DNA of 64,000 nucleotides. Source: a halophilic archaeon SHRA6 (GTDB taxonomy: Archaea > Halobacteriota > Halobacteria > Halobacteriales > Haloferacaceae). Every line of letters begins with the position of its first letter. Position 1 is the first letter of the stretch. Below the pieces are notes generated by a model. It made no database searches, was not told where the DNA came from, and saw nothing but the letters and a program-made list of their open reading frames with translations. Location of the stretch: positions 992,001 to 1,056,000 of the forward strand of contig SOPS01000001.1 in the NCBI GenBank assembly GCA_005239175.1, written 5' to 3'. A program made the translations under genes and the position numbers. Of the stretch, positions 17,708-26,858 are shown piece by piece.

Positions 17708-20700
17708 CTACGTCGTCCGGAGATAGTCCTGGGTGGGCTCGTACACCTCGCCCTTCCGGCGAAGCTTTTCAATTTCTTTTTCGGCTTTGGTTTGGTCCAT
17801 CCCGATCTCACCGGCGCGTTCGAGGATTTCGTCGATCGGCGCACCCTCCTCGTACTCCGCTTCGATGTCAGCGATGAGGCTTTTGATGTTCTTGATCCGA
17901 TCGCGCTGGCTTTTCGAGGTGCCCGTCTCGACGACGTCGGCATCGAACTCCCCGGTTTCGGGATCGACGCCGATGTCCTGCAGACACGAGCGGACGATGT
18001 CGATCACGCGCGTTGCGTCTTCGGGCTCGACAGTGTCCGACAGGCGGATGCGTGCGCTCGCCTCCGAGAGCCTGACGAGTGCCTCAAGCTTTCGGGCGGT
18101 GACCGGAACCGGCGCGTCCTCATCGGCTCCTTTGGCCCGAAGATCGACATAGAAGTCCCGGATCGCCTCCTTTGCCTCGTCTGTCATCGTCGGGAAGCAG
18201 CTCCGCTTGGCGTGGGCGATGTACTTTCTGAGGAGTTCGGCGTCGATCTCGGGGGCAACTTCCTCTGTCACTTCGTCGACCTGCGCTTGAGTGAACTCGG
18301 AGGTCGTGAGCCGCTCGCGTTGGGTGTTCAGCTCCCCGGCGTAGTTCGTTTTGAGGATGTGCTCGGCGAGGTTGGCGTCGTGGTCGGGATCGGGCTGATC
18401 TGTGACGGTGAAGATCAGATCGAACCGCGAGATCAACGCCGGCTCGAGGTCGATCTGCTCGCCGATCGGCTCGTAGCGATCGAACCGGCCGTACTTGGGG
18501 TTCGCCGCGCCGAGCAGCGAGCACCGCGATTTGAGTGTCGCGTTAATTCCGGCCTTCGAGACGCTGATCTGCTGTTGTTCGAGCGCCTCGTGCATCGCAG
18601 ATCGGTCCTCTGAGTTGTGGACGACCATGCCGTTGGCGACGAAGTTGTGCGTCTCCTCGACGGTGAGATCGTAGACCTTCGGATCGGGTCGATCCGCCAC
18701 AGTCGACGCATCAACCCGGGAGACTGAGGCGACGCGCCGGTAGGTCACGTCGGCTTGAGGTTCTTTGGGCTGGTCAGGCTCGTACCTATCGATCGCCGTT
18801 TCCGCTGACTCGGAGGCGACAACGGAGCCACCGTCCGTGGCCGTGGCTGGTGACTGCGTCGGACGGTCGTCGGGAACGTACACCCGATCGCCCGCCTCAA
18901 GCGCTGCGGCCGGCCGTTCGATCCGCTCGCCGTCTTCGTAGACAAAGAACGGATGATCGGGCGTCGACGTAAGCGACTCGCCAGATTCGAGTGTCACCGC
19001 CGTAAGTTCCTCGGGCGCGTCGTACTCGTGGACCGCCGTTACCGATCGGCGGACGAGCCGACCCGCCTCGGTCATCGTCCACACGTCGAAATCGACATCG
19101 CGGATTGTGCGACCGTTCGGGAGTGGCTCGATCGCGCCTGTGGTGGCGGCCTCCTCCGCAATAGCCTCGATCCGTTTGCGTTGGCCGTCGCCGAGTCGGA
19201 CGAGCGTGTCCCCGGTCACACAGCGCATCTTGTCTAACTCGTCGACAGCGGCGATTCCTTTGTCTGCCAGAACGAGCGCGCCGGCTTCGAGCGTCCACTG
19301 CTGGCCGTCGCCGAAATCATCGCGTACAGCTGCTGCGGTGTTGTGCGTAATCACGCCGTTGGCGACGAAGTTGTGCGTCTCCGGGACGGTCAGGTCGTAG
19401 ACCTCCTTCCGCCCGGTGTCTTCGATCGAAACGACCTCGTCCCACCGGAGTTGCGCGTCGATGGCTTCCTCGACGATCGCGTGAGCCTCGCCCAGATCGA
19501 GATCTGCACACATCGCCGTCGCGCGCGATCGAGAGGGATTGTCTCCGCGGGTCAGATTCGTATGATACGACCCTGCTGGTATGTCCACGGCTTCAAGCGC
19601 AGAGCCAACCGGGAGTTTCTCGCCCCGTCGATCGGTATCTTCGACAACCTCTTGGAGCGCTTTTGCTTTGACCGACGCGCCGAACCCAATCCGATCCGCG
19701 AAGCGATCGAGATTTCGGCCGTAGATCGCAAGATGGGTCTGTACCGCTTTGGTCTCGATCGTCGGCCCGGAGTCGAGTTCGTACGTGCCGCGGCGATCGC
19801 GGTCGCGGGTTCGTGAACGGATACCGTACGTTTCGAGCATGAGCTGTACCTGTCGGGCAAGTTCGGGGCTGATCGTCGAGAACTGGACGCTCGATCCGCC
19901 GTCGGTTCGCCCACACACCGAGCCGTCAGCATCGAACAACCCCTGGAGGAATGCGTCGGCGTGTTCGGCCGTCGTCAGCCGCGGATTGAGCGCTAACTCG
20001 TCTTTCGGTGTCCGCATCCCAAGGTTTGCGAACCACCGCGCGATCGTGATGCTCTGGATCCGAATGCACGGGACTCGCCCGTCTTGACGCTCGATCGCGA
20101 CCGACTTGTCGAACTGCGATTCGATGATCGACGCGGCTCGGTTCAAAATTTCCTCGTCGCTGTTCGAGATCCGAACCATGCCACGGTTGTCGTCCCGCCG
20201 ATCAAGCGCGATGTCGCCGTCACCGAAGACCAGACCGACAAGATAGAGCAACTCCTCATCGAACTCGGTTGGAATGTTGATGCTGTCGCCGTGGTTGACC
20301 ATCGCCCGATCGATCGTAATATCGTCAAAATCCGCGTCGATCGCCGCAAGAATTCGACCAAGTCGATCCCGCGGGAGGTGTCTGTTCGACAGCGAATCGT
20401 AAATAAAGTCCTCTGACAGTCCGATCGCAGCCGCTGCATCCCGAAGCGTGCCGAACGTCGCGGTGAGCTCACGGCGAAGGAACTCGAGAGATTCTGCGGT
20501 CGGCTTGAGTTTCTCGGTGGTCAACCCGAGGAAGTCTGATACCGGCGGCGTCGATCGATCGACGGCGTCGTATTTCGGCACCGCGACGTGATCGCCGGGT
20601 TCGACATCCGACATCGATCGCCACTCAAGACCCTCGTCACTACAGACGAGCACTGGCGTGTTAACCGACGTTTCGAGCCGCTTGCCGTGGGCAGTTTCGA

Positions 20701-22510
20701 GGCGACGGCATGGCTTTTTCGGCATCCGCCACACGTGAGAACTCGATCGGCGGTCGATCGAGCCAGCGTCGCGGTTGTACGTGTAGAGGCCGTATTCAGC
20801 TTCAGCCGGTACGTTCTCATCGACCGGCTTGGGGTGATGTTCGTGGGCGAGTTCACGGATCGGACGCAGTCCGTCGTCGGTGTGGATCAGCGTATCACCG
20901 GTGACACAAAGCCCCGCCGAAGATGAGCCTTTCCCAGAGGTGTACACCGATCGCGGGGCGATATTCTGGATGTACGAGAGCATCTGGGAGTTGTGCGAGA
21001 CGACTTCGTTCGTGAGGTAGGTGTGTGTTCCCTCGATTTCGAGATCGTACACCCACGCCTCGTTGGGCTCGTAGCGGTCGATCGAGGCGATTTGATCCCA
21101 CCGAACGCTTTGAGACACTGACGTCGTGGGCGATCGAGACGCGGTCCCCCCATCTGCGATCGCTACCGGTGCGGTAGCGATTCGATCGCCAACGCTGAGC
21201 CGATCGGCCCGTCGAGCAACGTGACCGCCTGCGGTGGGGACAAAAAGCGGGTGCGACGGCGTGACCTCGAGTTCGCGGCCGGCGTCAGTTCGGATCCGGT
21301 ACATCGTGTCGGGGGTCTCGCGCTTCCAGACTTTTGTCGCGGTCGCCGGCGCGATCGTCCCGTCAGCGTGGAGCGACGGCACCTCGATGGCAACGTCGTC
21401 CCACACGCCGTCGTCGATCGGTTTTGGATCGGTTAGATTTGGTTCGACGAGTTCGCGGATTGGAGCCGATCGTCCGTCTGCAAGGGTGACCGCGGTGTCT
21501 CCTGAGACGCACTTGCCGGTCCCCGGATCGCCGATCAACAGCATGTGCAGGTCGCCACGGATCCGCGAGCCGTCAGGGAGGTGTTTGGTGACGCCCGAAA
21601 ACAGCTGTAAGATCATCGCGAGCTTCTCCTCGTCGTAGCCGTAGATCGACGGCGCGACCGAGGCGACCATCTTTTCGTAAATGTCGGGGTCCGAAGAGAG
21701 TTCGACGATCTCGGTCACGTCCTCCTCAGAGATGTCCATGTCTTCGAACTCCTCGTCCTCGACAGTAATCGAGACGCCGTCCATGTAGAGATCGAACAGC
21801 GCGGATTTCTCCTGCCCGTCCGACATCTGCTCGATGTGTAACACCCCGACGACAGTGACATGGTCGCCTGGAGTCACCTTCCCGGTGATGTCGTCTTCGA
21901 TGTTGATGTCGATGCTTTGAGGGGTTTCGCCGCCGCGAAGTCCTTCGGGGCTCTCTTGGACCCGAATCTTCTGGGCGTCGATGAATTCGGATTGATCAAA
22001 GTTGATGCGGAACGGCCCCTGTCGCTCACAGCCTTGACACTCGTGGGGCTCTTGGAAGCCGCCGTCGGCCTGCGGAATGTACGTCATCGTGCCACAGCGT
22101 TGGCACTCGAAGGCCGCCTCGGTGATCTTCGGCCGGACGTCGGTTGCCTTGCGGACGATTCCCTGTACCGCGATCAGCGTACCGATGTGATCGTCGTGGA
22201 CCCGAATGTTTCGGATGTCGATCGTTCCCGGGAGATTTCGCATCCGGACGTGAGCGTTGCCGAGTTTGACATCTGCAGGGAGGTCGAACAGCCGTAGTCC
22301 CTCTTCAGCGTACTCGGTGAGCTGGTCGGGTTTCGCCCGAAAGTCCTCCGCGAGGTCACGATCGAATCGGTACAGATCGTCGTAGTCGATGTACAGCGAT
22401 CGCTGCTCGTTCGGGTACCGCTGGGCGAGTTTCCCGATCTCATCCCGGTAGTACCCCCGATAGAACTGAATGAACCGCTCCGTGAGGTCCTGGTTTCCCG
22501 CCTGAGCCAT
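17708..22510 (-). CDS. mcm: replicative helicase MCM with three inteins
   Basis: 1600 residues, of which about 700 are MCM and 900 are inteins. The N-terminal domain has a zinc finger (C136, C139, C158, C161) and the OB fold. The AAA+ core has Walker A GDPGTGK-S interrupted by intein 1 after K333, GSSSAGL-T interrupted by intein 2 after L534, and Walker B LADKGIAAVDELDKMR interrupted by intein 3 after R1096. The arginine-finger region ALISRFDLIF and a C-terminal winged helix follow. Once spliced, exteins of 333, 27, 39 and 301 residues give the normal haloarchaeal length. MCM is the hexameric replicative DNA helicase. All inteins must be removed because each breaks the ATPase site or its neighbour. 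Confidence 0.95.
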   Translation of the reverse strand: MAQAGNQDLTERFIQFYRGYYRDEIGKLAQRYPNEQRSLYIDYDDLYRFDRDLAEDFRAKPDQLTEYAEEGLRLFDLPADVKLGNAHVRMRNLPGTIDIRNIRVHDDHIGTLIAVQGIVRKATDVRPKITEAAFECQRCGTMTYIPQADGGFQEPHECQGCERQGPFRINFDQSEFIDAQKIRVQESPEGLRGGETPQSIDINIEDDITGKVTPGDHVTVVGVLHIEQMSDGQEKSALFDLYMDGVSITVEDEEFEDMDISEEDVTEIVELSSDPDIYEKMVASVAPSIYGYDEEKLAMILQLFSGVTKHLPDGSRIRGDLHMLLIGDPGTGKCVSGDTAVTLADGRSAPIRELVEPNLTDPKPIDDGVWDDVAIEVPSLHADGTIAPATATKVWKRETPDTMYRIRTDAGRELEVTPSHPLFVPTAGGHVARRADRLSVGDRIATAPVAIADGGTASRSPTTSVSQSVRWDQIASIDRYEPNEAWVYDLEIEGTHTYLTNEVVSHNSQMLSYIQNIAPRSVYTSGKGSSSAGLCVTGDTLIHTDDGLRPIRELAHEHHPKPVDENVPAEAEYGLYTYNRDAGSIDRRSSSHVWRMPKKPCRRLETAHGKRLETSVNTPVLVCSDEGLEWRSMSDVEPGDHVAVPKYDAVDRSTPPVSDFLGLTTEKLKPTAESLEFLRRELTATFGTLRDAAAAIGLSEDFIYDSLSNRHLPRDRLGRILAAIDADFDDITIDRAMVNHGDSINIPTEFDEELLYLVGLVFGDGDIALDRRDDNRGMVRISNSDEEILNRAASIIESQFDKSVAIERQDGRVPCIRIQSITIARWFANLGMRTPKDELALNPRLTTAEHADAFLQGLFDADGSVCGRTDGGSSVQFSTISPELARQVQLMLETYGIRSRTRDRDRRGTYELDSGPTIETKAVQTHLAIYGRNLDRFADRIGFGASVKAKALQEVVEDTDRRGEKLPVGSALEAVDIPAGSYHTNLTRGDNPSRSRATAMCADLDLGEAHAIVEEAIDAQLRWDEVVSIEDTGRKEVYDLTVPETHNFVANGVITHNTAAAVRDDFGDGQQWTLEAGALVLADKGIAAVDELDKMRCVTGDTLVRLGDGQRKRIEAIAEEAATTGAIEPLPNGRTIRDVDFDVWTMTEAGRLVRRSVTAVHEYDAPEELTAVTLESGESLTSTPDHPFFVYEDGERIERPAAALEAGDRVYVPDDRPTQSPATATDGGSVVASESAETAIDRYEPDQPKEPQADVTYRRVASVSRVDASTVADRPDPKVYDLTVEETHNFVANGMVVHNSEDRSAMHEALEQQQISVSKAGINATLKSRCSLLGAANPKYGRFDRYEPIGEQIDLEPALISRFDLIFTVTDQPDPDHDANLAEHILKTNYAGELNTQRERLTTSEFTQAQVDEVTEEVAPEIDAELLRKYIAHAKRSCFPTMTDEAKEAIRDFYVDLRAKGADEDAPVPVTARKLEALVRLSEASARIRLSDTVEPEDATRVIDIVRSCLQDIGVDPETGEFDADVVETGTSKSQRDRIKNIKSLIADIEAEYEEGAPIDEILERAGEIGMDQTKAEKEIEKLRRKGEVYEPTQDYLRTT
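18614..19222 (-). other. intein 3 of MCM (mini-intein, after Walker B)
   Basis: Residues 1097-1299 (203 aa). Begins CVTGDTLVRLGDG, contains the block B TPDHPFFV, ends VYDLTVEETHNFVANGMVVHN, followed by Ser1300. No endonuclease motifs. Its two terminal regions closely resemble those of intein 2 (both start CVTGDTL and share VYDLTV.ETHNFVANG), suggesting recent common ancestry. Inserted after DELDKMR of Walker B. Confidence 0.92.
19340..20908 (-). other. intein 2 of MCM (with LAGLIDADG endonuclease)
   Basis: Residues 535-1057 (523 aa). Begins CVTGDTLIHTDDG, ends VYDLTVPETHNFVANGVITHN, followed by Thr1058. Contains two dodecapeptide motifs of a homing endonuclease, LYLVGLVFGDGDI (about 755-767) and LQGLFDADGSV (about 855-865), so it may still be mobile. 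It sits between GSSSAGL and T in the sensor/loop region. Full-length bifunctional intein. Confidence 0.93.
20990..21511 (-). other. intein 1 of MCM (mini-intein, in Walker A)
   Basis: Residues 334-507 (174 aa). Starts with Cys in CVSGDTAVTLADG (block A), block B TPSHPLFV, ends with block F/G VYDLEIEGTHTYLTNEVVSHN, with Ser508 as the first C-extein residue. No LAGLIDADG endonuclease is present and its length is that of a mini-intein. It splits GDPGTGK from S in the P-loop. Boundaries were set from the splice residues C..HN/S. Confidence 0.93.
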
Positions 22511-22669
22511 TGGAAATAGGGTATGTCGTCATCACGTATGAACCTCAGCATCTCTCAATATACCCGAACGTTTGTGGTGTGGACGATCAGTGAGGCTGAC
22601 GATCGATGAGTGGAGAAAACCGCCGGAATAATCGCAAACGCGATCGCTCTGGCGTGTGAGAAAGTGAAG

Positions 22670-22742
22670 TGGGTTCGCCCAGATTTGAACTGGGGTTACA
22701 ACGTCCCAAACGTCGAAGGATACCAAGCTACCCCACGAACCC
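22670..22742 (-). tRNA. tRNA-Pro (anticodon UGG)
   Basis: On the minus strand a 73-nt cloverleaf can be folded: acceptor GGGTTCG pairs with CGAACCC (discriminator A), D arm with GGTA, anticodon stem CGACG/CGTTG enclosing loop TTTGGGA, so the anticodon is TGG, and T arm CCCAG-TTCAAAT-CTGGG. No intron and no encoded CCA. Located between mcm and a lipoprotein gene, same strand as both. Confidence 0.93.
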
Positions 22743-22830
22743 GTAGCCTATCGTTGCGCCGTTTTGATCTAAAGGGTTTCGTTCTCGGGACGGCCACGCG
22801 ATCGGCTGACACGCGATGTGGGCGGTGCAC

Positions 22831-25071
22831 TCATTCGTCCGGGGCAAGCGTCGACAGCACAAACCCCCACGGTACGTCGACAGCTTCGTCACCGAATCCC
22901 TGTTCGAACGCGTAGCCGTCACCATCCTGCGGATCGGCTGTCTCGGGGTGTGTCGTAACAATGAATCGCATGGTGCTGCGCTCACCGGGATCGTACGCCG
23001 TGGTACTCCGGCCCCGGACGATCGACTCGTGGGGAAGAAACGTCGGTTCCCACCAGCCTGAGTCGGTTCGATCGACGAACCCTGGCGCGTACCCGGCCGC
23101 AGGAAGGAGAATCAGTCGTCGTCCCGCCGGTCCAAGGCCGACATACGAAGCGAATGGCCAGCGCCGCATCGATGTGATCAGTGATCGCTCGTCGGTGACA
23201 TTCTCAAGTGTCACCTCAATCAGGCCCGGATGGGTGTCGGTGACCGGTGCAAGCACGTCAATGGTGAACCGACCCATGAATGCCTCGGGAAGCGCCACCT
23301 CGTCGGCGACCACAAGATCATGCACGATCGCTCCGTCGTCGGTCCCCCGATCGACAAGGTCGACCGTACCCGTTACCGAAAGCTGCCAGCCGTCGTCGTC
23401 TCCCCCATCCTCGGGAAACAGCGTCTGCTCGATGGAAAATTCGTACGTCCCTGGCAGAATACCGTGCGTCTCATCCGAAATCGAGTAGGTTTCGCCCACC
23501 GTGTCGCCAGGCTGGATCTCTGTCGAGAGGCCGATACTGTTCACGCCTGTAATCCCAAGGTGAGGGCTGGTATGCACATGGCTACTCTCTTCGTAGGCTG
23601 GCGTCCAGGCAACGAGGTGCCGCGCATCATTGTGTAGCGAGAAGATGCCGAAGGGTTCCGGAGCACCGGTGTTGAAACTGAGTACCTCATCACCCACATT
23701 CTCAATGGCAAGCGAGATCGACACCGTTTCGTCCGCATCGACACGATCGCCGTCGATCGCGAACGAAACATCTACTGGGGCGTCTTGGTCAACAGTGACA
23801 TCCCATTCTGAACGCACGTCAAAGCCACCCATGCCGAAAGAAAAGTCAGTCTCGGCGTAGGTCGGCTCCGGTGGGGCCGCTCCGCGATCAGGGATCGGCT
23901 CTGCATCCGACGGCCACACACCGGCATGACCGTCTCCTGACTCGATCGCCATCACTCGACCGCCAACACTCACGTACAGCGTTTCGTCAGCGATCGCAGG
24001 GCTACTCACCGGCCACTGGAACCGAAGCCACCACTCGAGCGTTCCTGTTTCGCGATCGAATGCGTATATCCGGGTACGCGTGGTGACGTAGACCGTCTTC
24101 TCGGTCCCGACAGCGCTCCCGCCTCCGAGATGGTCATCCCCGTAGGTCCACTCAGCCTCGCCGGTCGCAGCAGCCACGGCGAAAACCCGACCAATCCACT
24201 CGTCGTCTTCTCGTTGCCGGCCTGCGAAATAGAGTGTGTCATCGATCGCAGCGATATCCGTGTGACGAAAGCTTCCGGGAAGCGTCCACTCACGATCGCC
24301 GGTCGCAACATCGTGGGCGAATAGATCGCCGCGCGTGCCAACGAAGACGGTCCCGTTTGCGACAGTCGGTGGCCCGCCAGCTCGATCGATTTCTTTTTTC
24401 CACTCGGTCTCACCTGTCTCGGCGTCGAGCGCGAGCAGATCGGCGTTCCCAACGGCGAAGACACGTCCGTCAGCTACTGTCGGGGTCGTAATCGTGTGGA
24501 TCTCGCGACGCCAGCGTCTTTCTCCGGTCGCCCCGTCCAGTGCAACAAGTGGGCCACCTCCACCCGCAGCAGCGAAAACGGTGTCATCGGCGAATGCGAG
24601 CCCCCACGAGGTATCGAGGTGGTCCATCCACTCCTGTTCGCCCGTCTCGGCGTTGAGCGCGTACACCCCACTCGCTGACGCGTAGACGGTTCCATCGGTG
24701 ACCGCGAGGGCGCGTTCAATATCGTCGCCGATCGGTGCCTCCCATTGGGTGTCACCAGTGGGCTGATCGAACGCAACAACCGACTGGTTTTGAAGGCCAG
24801 TTCCGGCGTATATCGTCCCGTCCTCGATGACCGGAGCCGTCGAGAGCCCCCACGTGTTGCTCCACCAACGGATCCGCCCACCACCATCCGGGCCAGCCAT
24901 GGCTGTGGCCCCGGTGTGTGCGGCGTCAGCCTGGAATTGGCGCCATTCGCTGCTCACGTTGTCGGAGGAGGGGGTGGGATCAGTGCTCGAATCGTCGATC
25001 TCACCGAGACACCCGGTGAAGAGGGCGACACCTCCAGTCGTCGCCCCAGACAGCAGCGTTCTGCGGTGCAT
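22831..25071 (-). CDS. Tat-type lipoprotein with PQQ-like beta-propeller
   Basis: 746 residues. The N-terminus MHRRTLLSGATTGGVALFTGC has twin arginines at 3-4, a hydrophobic stretch and a lipobox with Cys21, so it is probably exported by Tat and lipid-anchored at the cell surface. Residues about 40-400 are repeated propeller blades (VVAFDQPTGDTQWEAPIG, YALNAETGEQEWMDHL, LALDAETGETEWKKEI and others). The C-terminal ~340 residues include a beta-sandwich resembling BsuPI-type domains (ISLAIENVGDEVLSFNTGAP). No PQQ-dehydrogenase catalytic residues were recognised, so it is likely a binding or structural propeller, not an enzyme. The next gene downstream of tRNA-Pro is on the same strand. Confidence 0.8.
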   Translation of the reverse strand: MHRRTLLSGATTGGVALFTGCLGEIDDSSTDPTPSSDNVSSEWRQFQADAAHTGATAMAGPDGGGRIRWWSNTWGLSTAPVIEDGTIYAGTGLQNQSVVAFDQPTGDTQWEAPIGDDIERALAVTDGTVYASASGVYALNAETGEQEWMDHLDTSWGLAFADDTVFAAAGGGGPLVALDGATGERRWRREIHTITTPTVADGRVFAVGNADLLALDAETGETEWKKEIDRAGGPPTVANGTVFVGTRGDLFAHDVATGDREWTLPGSFRHTDIAAIDDTLYFAGRQREDDEWIGRVFAVAAATGEAEWTYGDDHLGGGSAVGTEKTVYVTTRTRIYAFDRETGTLEWWLRFQWPVSSPAIADETLYVSVGGRVMAIESGDGHAGVWPSDAEPIPDRGAAPPEPTYAETDFSFGMGGFDVRSEWDVTVDQDAPVDVSFAIDGDRVDADETVSISLAIENVGDEVLSFNTGAPEPFGIFSLHNDARHLVAWTPAYEESSHVHTSPHLGITGVNSIGLSTEIQPGDTVGETYSISDETHGILPGTYEFSIEQTLFPEDGGDDDGWQLSVTGTVDLVDRGTDDGAIVHDLVVADEVALPEAFMGRFTIDVLAPVTDTHPGLIEVTLENVTDERSLITSMRRWPFASYVGLGPAGRRLILLPAAGYAPGFVDRTDSGWWEPTFLPHESIVRGRSTTAYDPGERSTMRFIVTTHPETADPQDGDGYAFEQGFGDEAVDVPWGFVLSTLAPDE

Positions 25072-25229
25072 ACGTGAACGTAACCCTTCAATTCAAAAAT
25101 GGTTCTGTAGACACAAACATCGATCGTACATACCGGTGAACCGACTACGGCGATTTGTGTTCTAACTCCTGTGAGCAACCGATCTGAGAGTGAAGACACA
25201 GTTGGTGCGAATCAGGAGCGTCCCCGTAC

Positions 25230-26294
25230 TCAGATCGATACTGCGTACAGACTATCGTCATTGCTGCCAAAGTAGAGTGTCTCGTCTACGAGCGTCGGTG
25301 ACTCGTGTACTGTCCCGTCAGTTTCAAACAGCCACTGTCGTTCACCGGACGTGCGATCGAGTGCATAGACCCCTGCGGCGGTGGGCCCGCCAGCACCAAT
25401 GTAGAGTGTCTCGTCCGCAATCACCGGGGAGGAGTTGTAAATGGTGCCGCCGGTTTCGAACGTCCACACTTCGTCTCCCGTTTCGGCCTCAAGCGCATAC
25501 ACCGTCCCGTCAGCACTGCCGACATACACCGTCTGATCGAGGACTGTGGGCGAGGACTGGACGCGATCGGCTGTCTCGAACGACCACTGTTCTGTTCCAT
25601 CCTGTCGGTCGAGCGCATACAGCTGCGAATCGTAACTCCCGACATAGAGCGTCTCATTCCACCGTGCGACCGCACTATTCACGTAATCACCGGTCCCATA
25701 GCGCCATTCTTCCTGTCCATTTTCAGTCCGAACGGCATACACATTCCCGTCGTTGGAGCCAACATACAGCAGTTCCGCATCAAGAACGGCACGCGAAAGA
25801 ATATCATCACCTGGTGCGTCAAAGTGCCAGTTCGGCTCACCAGTCTCTCGAGAGAGCGCAAAGAGCGTATTACTCCCTCCGCTTCCGATGAAGACCGTCT
25901 CCTCAGTAACTGTTGGTGTTGCACCGACGTATCCCTCGGTATCGAATTCCCACGTTTGTTCTCCGTCTTCTTTGGTTATCGCGTAGACGTACCCGTCCCA
26001 ACTGCCACTGTACACCTGCTGCTGTCTGACGATCGGAGACCCAGCAACGCTGGCAGCGGTCTGAAACTGCCACACTTCGTTGCCGGAGTCAACGTCCACT
26101 GCGTAGACGCTCCCGTCTCGACTTCCAGTATACACGAATCCGTCGTCGACGGCGGGAATTGATGTCACACTATCGCCCGTCTCAAACGTCCATTTCAGAC
26201 GGGTTTCGGAGCCGCTGGCGTCGAACGCGTGACAGCCACTGAAGAGTGTGGCTCCGCCAGCACCGACCCCAGCGAGAAATCCACGGCGGTTCAT
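25230..26294 (-). CDS. second Tat-type lipoprotein with PQQ-like beta-propeller
   Basis: 354 residues. MNRRGFLAGVGAGGATLFSGC shows twin arginines at 3-4 and a lipobox with Cys21, the same layout as the neighbouring 746-residue lipoprotein. The remainder is about seven to eight blades of the repeat YAVDVDSGNEVWQFQT / YALDRQDGTEQWSFETA / YALEAETGDEVWTFETGG, ending with YFGSNDDSLYAVSI. It lacks the C-terminal sandwich of its neighbour. Start is the ATG at 26292-26294. Both genes probably arose by duplication and may be cotranscribed (158-base gap). Confidence 0.8.
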   Translation of the reverse strand: MNRRGFLAGVGAGGATLFSGCHAFDASGSETRLKWTFETGDSVTSIPAVDDGFVYTGSRDGSVYAVDVDSGNEVWQFQTAASVAGSPIVRQQQVYSGSWDGYVYAITKEDGEQTWEFDTEGYVGATPTVTEETVFIGSGGSNTLFALSRETGEPNWHFDAPGDDILSRAVLDAELLYVGSNDGNVYAVRTENGQEEWRYGTGDYVNSAVARWNETLYVGSYDSQLYALDRQDGTEQWSFETADRVQSSPTVLDQTVYVGSADGTVYALEAETGDEVWTFETGGTIYNSSPVIADETLYIGAGGPTAAGVYALDRTSGERQWLFETDGTVHESPTLVDETLYFGSNDDSLYAVSI

Positions 26295-26563
26295 AGCGAA
26301 ATGTTTGAAACAAATCAAGTTATACTCCGCGAACTGTCAAACAACTATTTTATTTATCGCACGGCGAGAGAGCACAGCGCACGCAAAATATCCGATTATA
26401 GTGGCTGATCGCGGGTATGCTGGTGTGGCGGTACGGGCGATCGATGATACTAGGTCACCGGTAGACGGAGACACACTGTCGTAACCGCTTATCGAGTTGA
26501 AACGGTTGTGAGCCTGCGCGATCTTTTAGCTGATTCACCAGATCAGGCCAAGACAAGGGCTAT
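26295..26563. other. AT-rich intergenic stretch, no gene seen
   Basis: Contains short poor frames and scattered TATA-like tracts (caactattttatttatcg near 26340) that could serve the lipoprotein gene on the minus strand. No open frame or RNA that I can support. Confidence 0.4.
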
Positions 26564-26858
26564 GTCGTCACTCCTCGCGTTGCTCGGAGATGACGGGCAC
26601 GATGGGATCCTCGAGAGCGAAGCGATCGAGGGTGAATCGTGCTCTGAGCGAACAGAATGAGCGAACGAGTACGATGGGATTCGAACCCCGGTCGCTCACG
26701 GTGTTCGCTCCCTGCTTCGAATCCCTGCGTCGTCACTCCTCGCTTCGCTCGGAGATGACGGGCACGATGGGATCCTCGAGAGCGAAGCGATCGAGGGTAC
26801 ATCGTGGCCGTGAGTGAACGCAGTGAACGAACGGGCACGATGGGATTCGAACCCACGA
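26564..26858. repeat. direct repeat tract next to tRNA-Arg
   Basis: Two copies of a 70-bp unit, 26564-26633 and 26729-26798, differ at only two positions (cgcgttgctc versus cgcttcgctc). Each continues into a tract ending in a tRNA-like acgatgggattcgaaccc, so the whole repeat is about 125 bp with 165-166 bp spacing. Each unit includes a small inverted repeat, cctcga...tcgagg. The second copy runs directly into the genuine tRNA-Arg 3' end, the first into a degraded copy of that end. This is typical of a duplication at a tRNA 3' end and could be the scar of an integrated element. Confidence 0.75.
26664..26690 (-). pseudogene. tRNA-Arg 3'-end fragment
   Basis: The plus-strand sequence acgatgggattcgaaccc (26671-26688) is identical to the end of the real tRNA-Arg gene 166 bases away, but the acceptor differs (gagtacg versus gggcacg) and the sequence past the T arm is unrelated. 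It is a non-functional partial copy of the T arm and acceptor, in the same orientation as the gene. Confidence 0.7.

Noticed and set aside
26590-26817. Reading frames through the repeat tract near tRNA-Arg
   Set aside because: They follow the repeated hairpins and tRNA fragment, with no conserved protein features.
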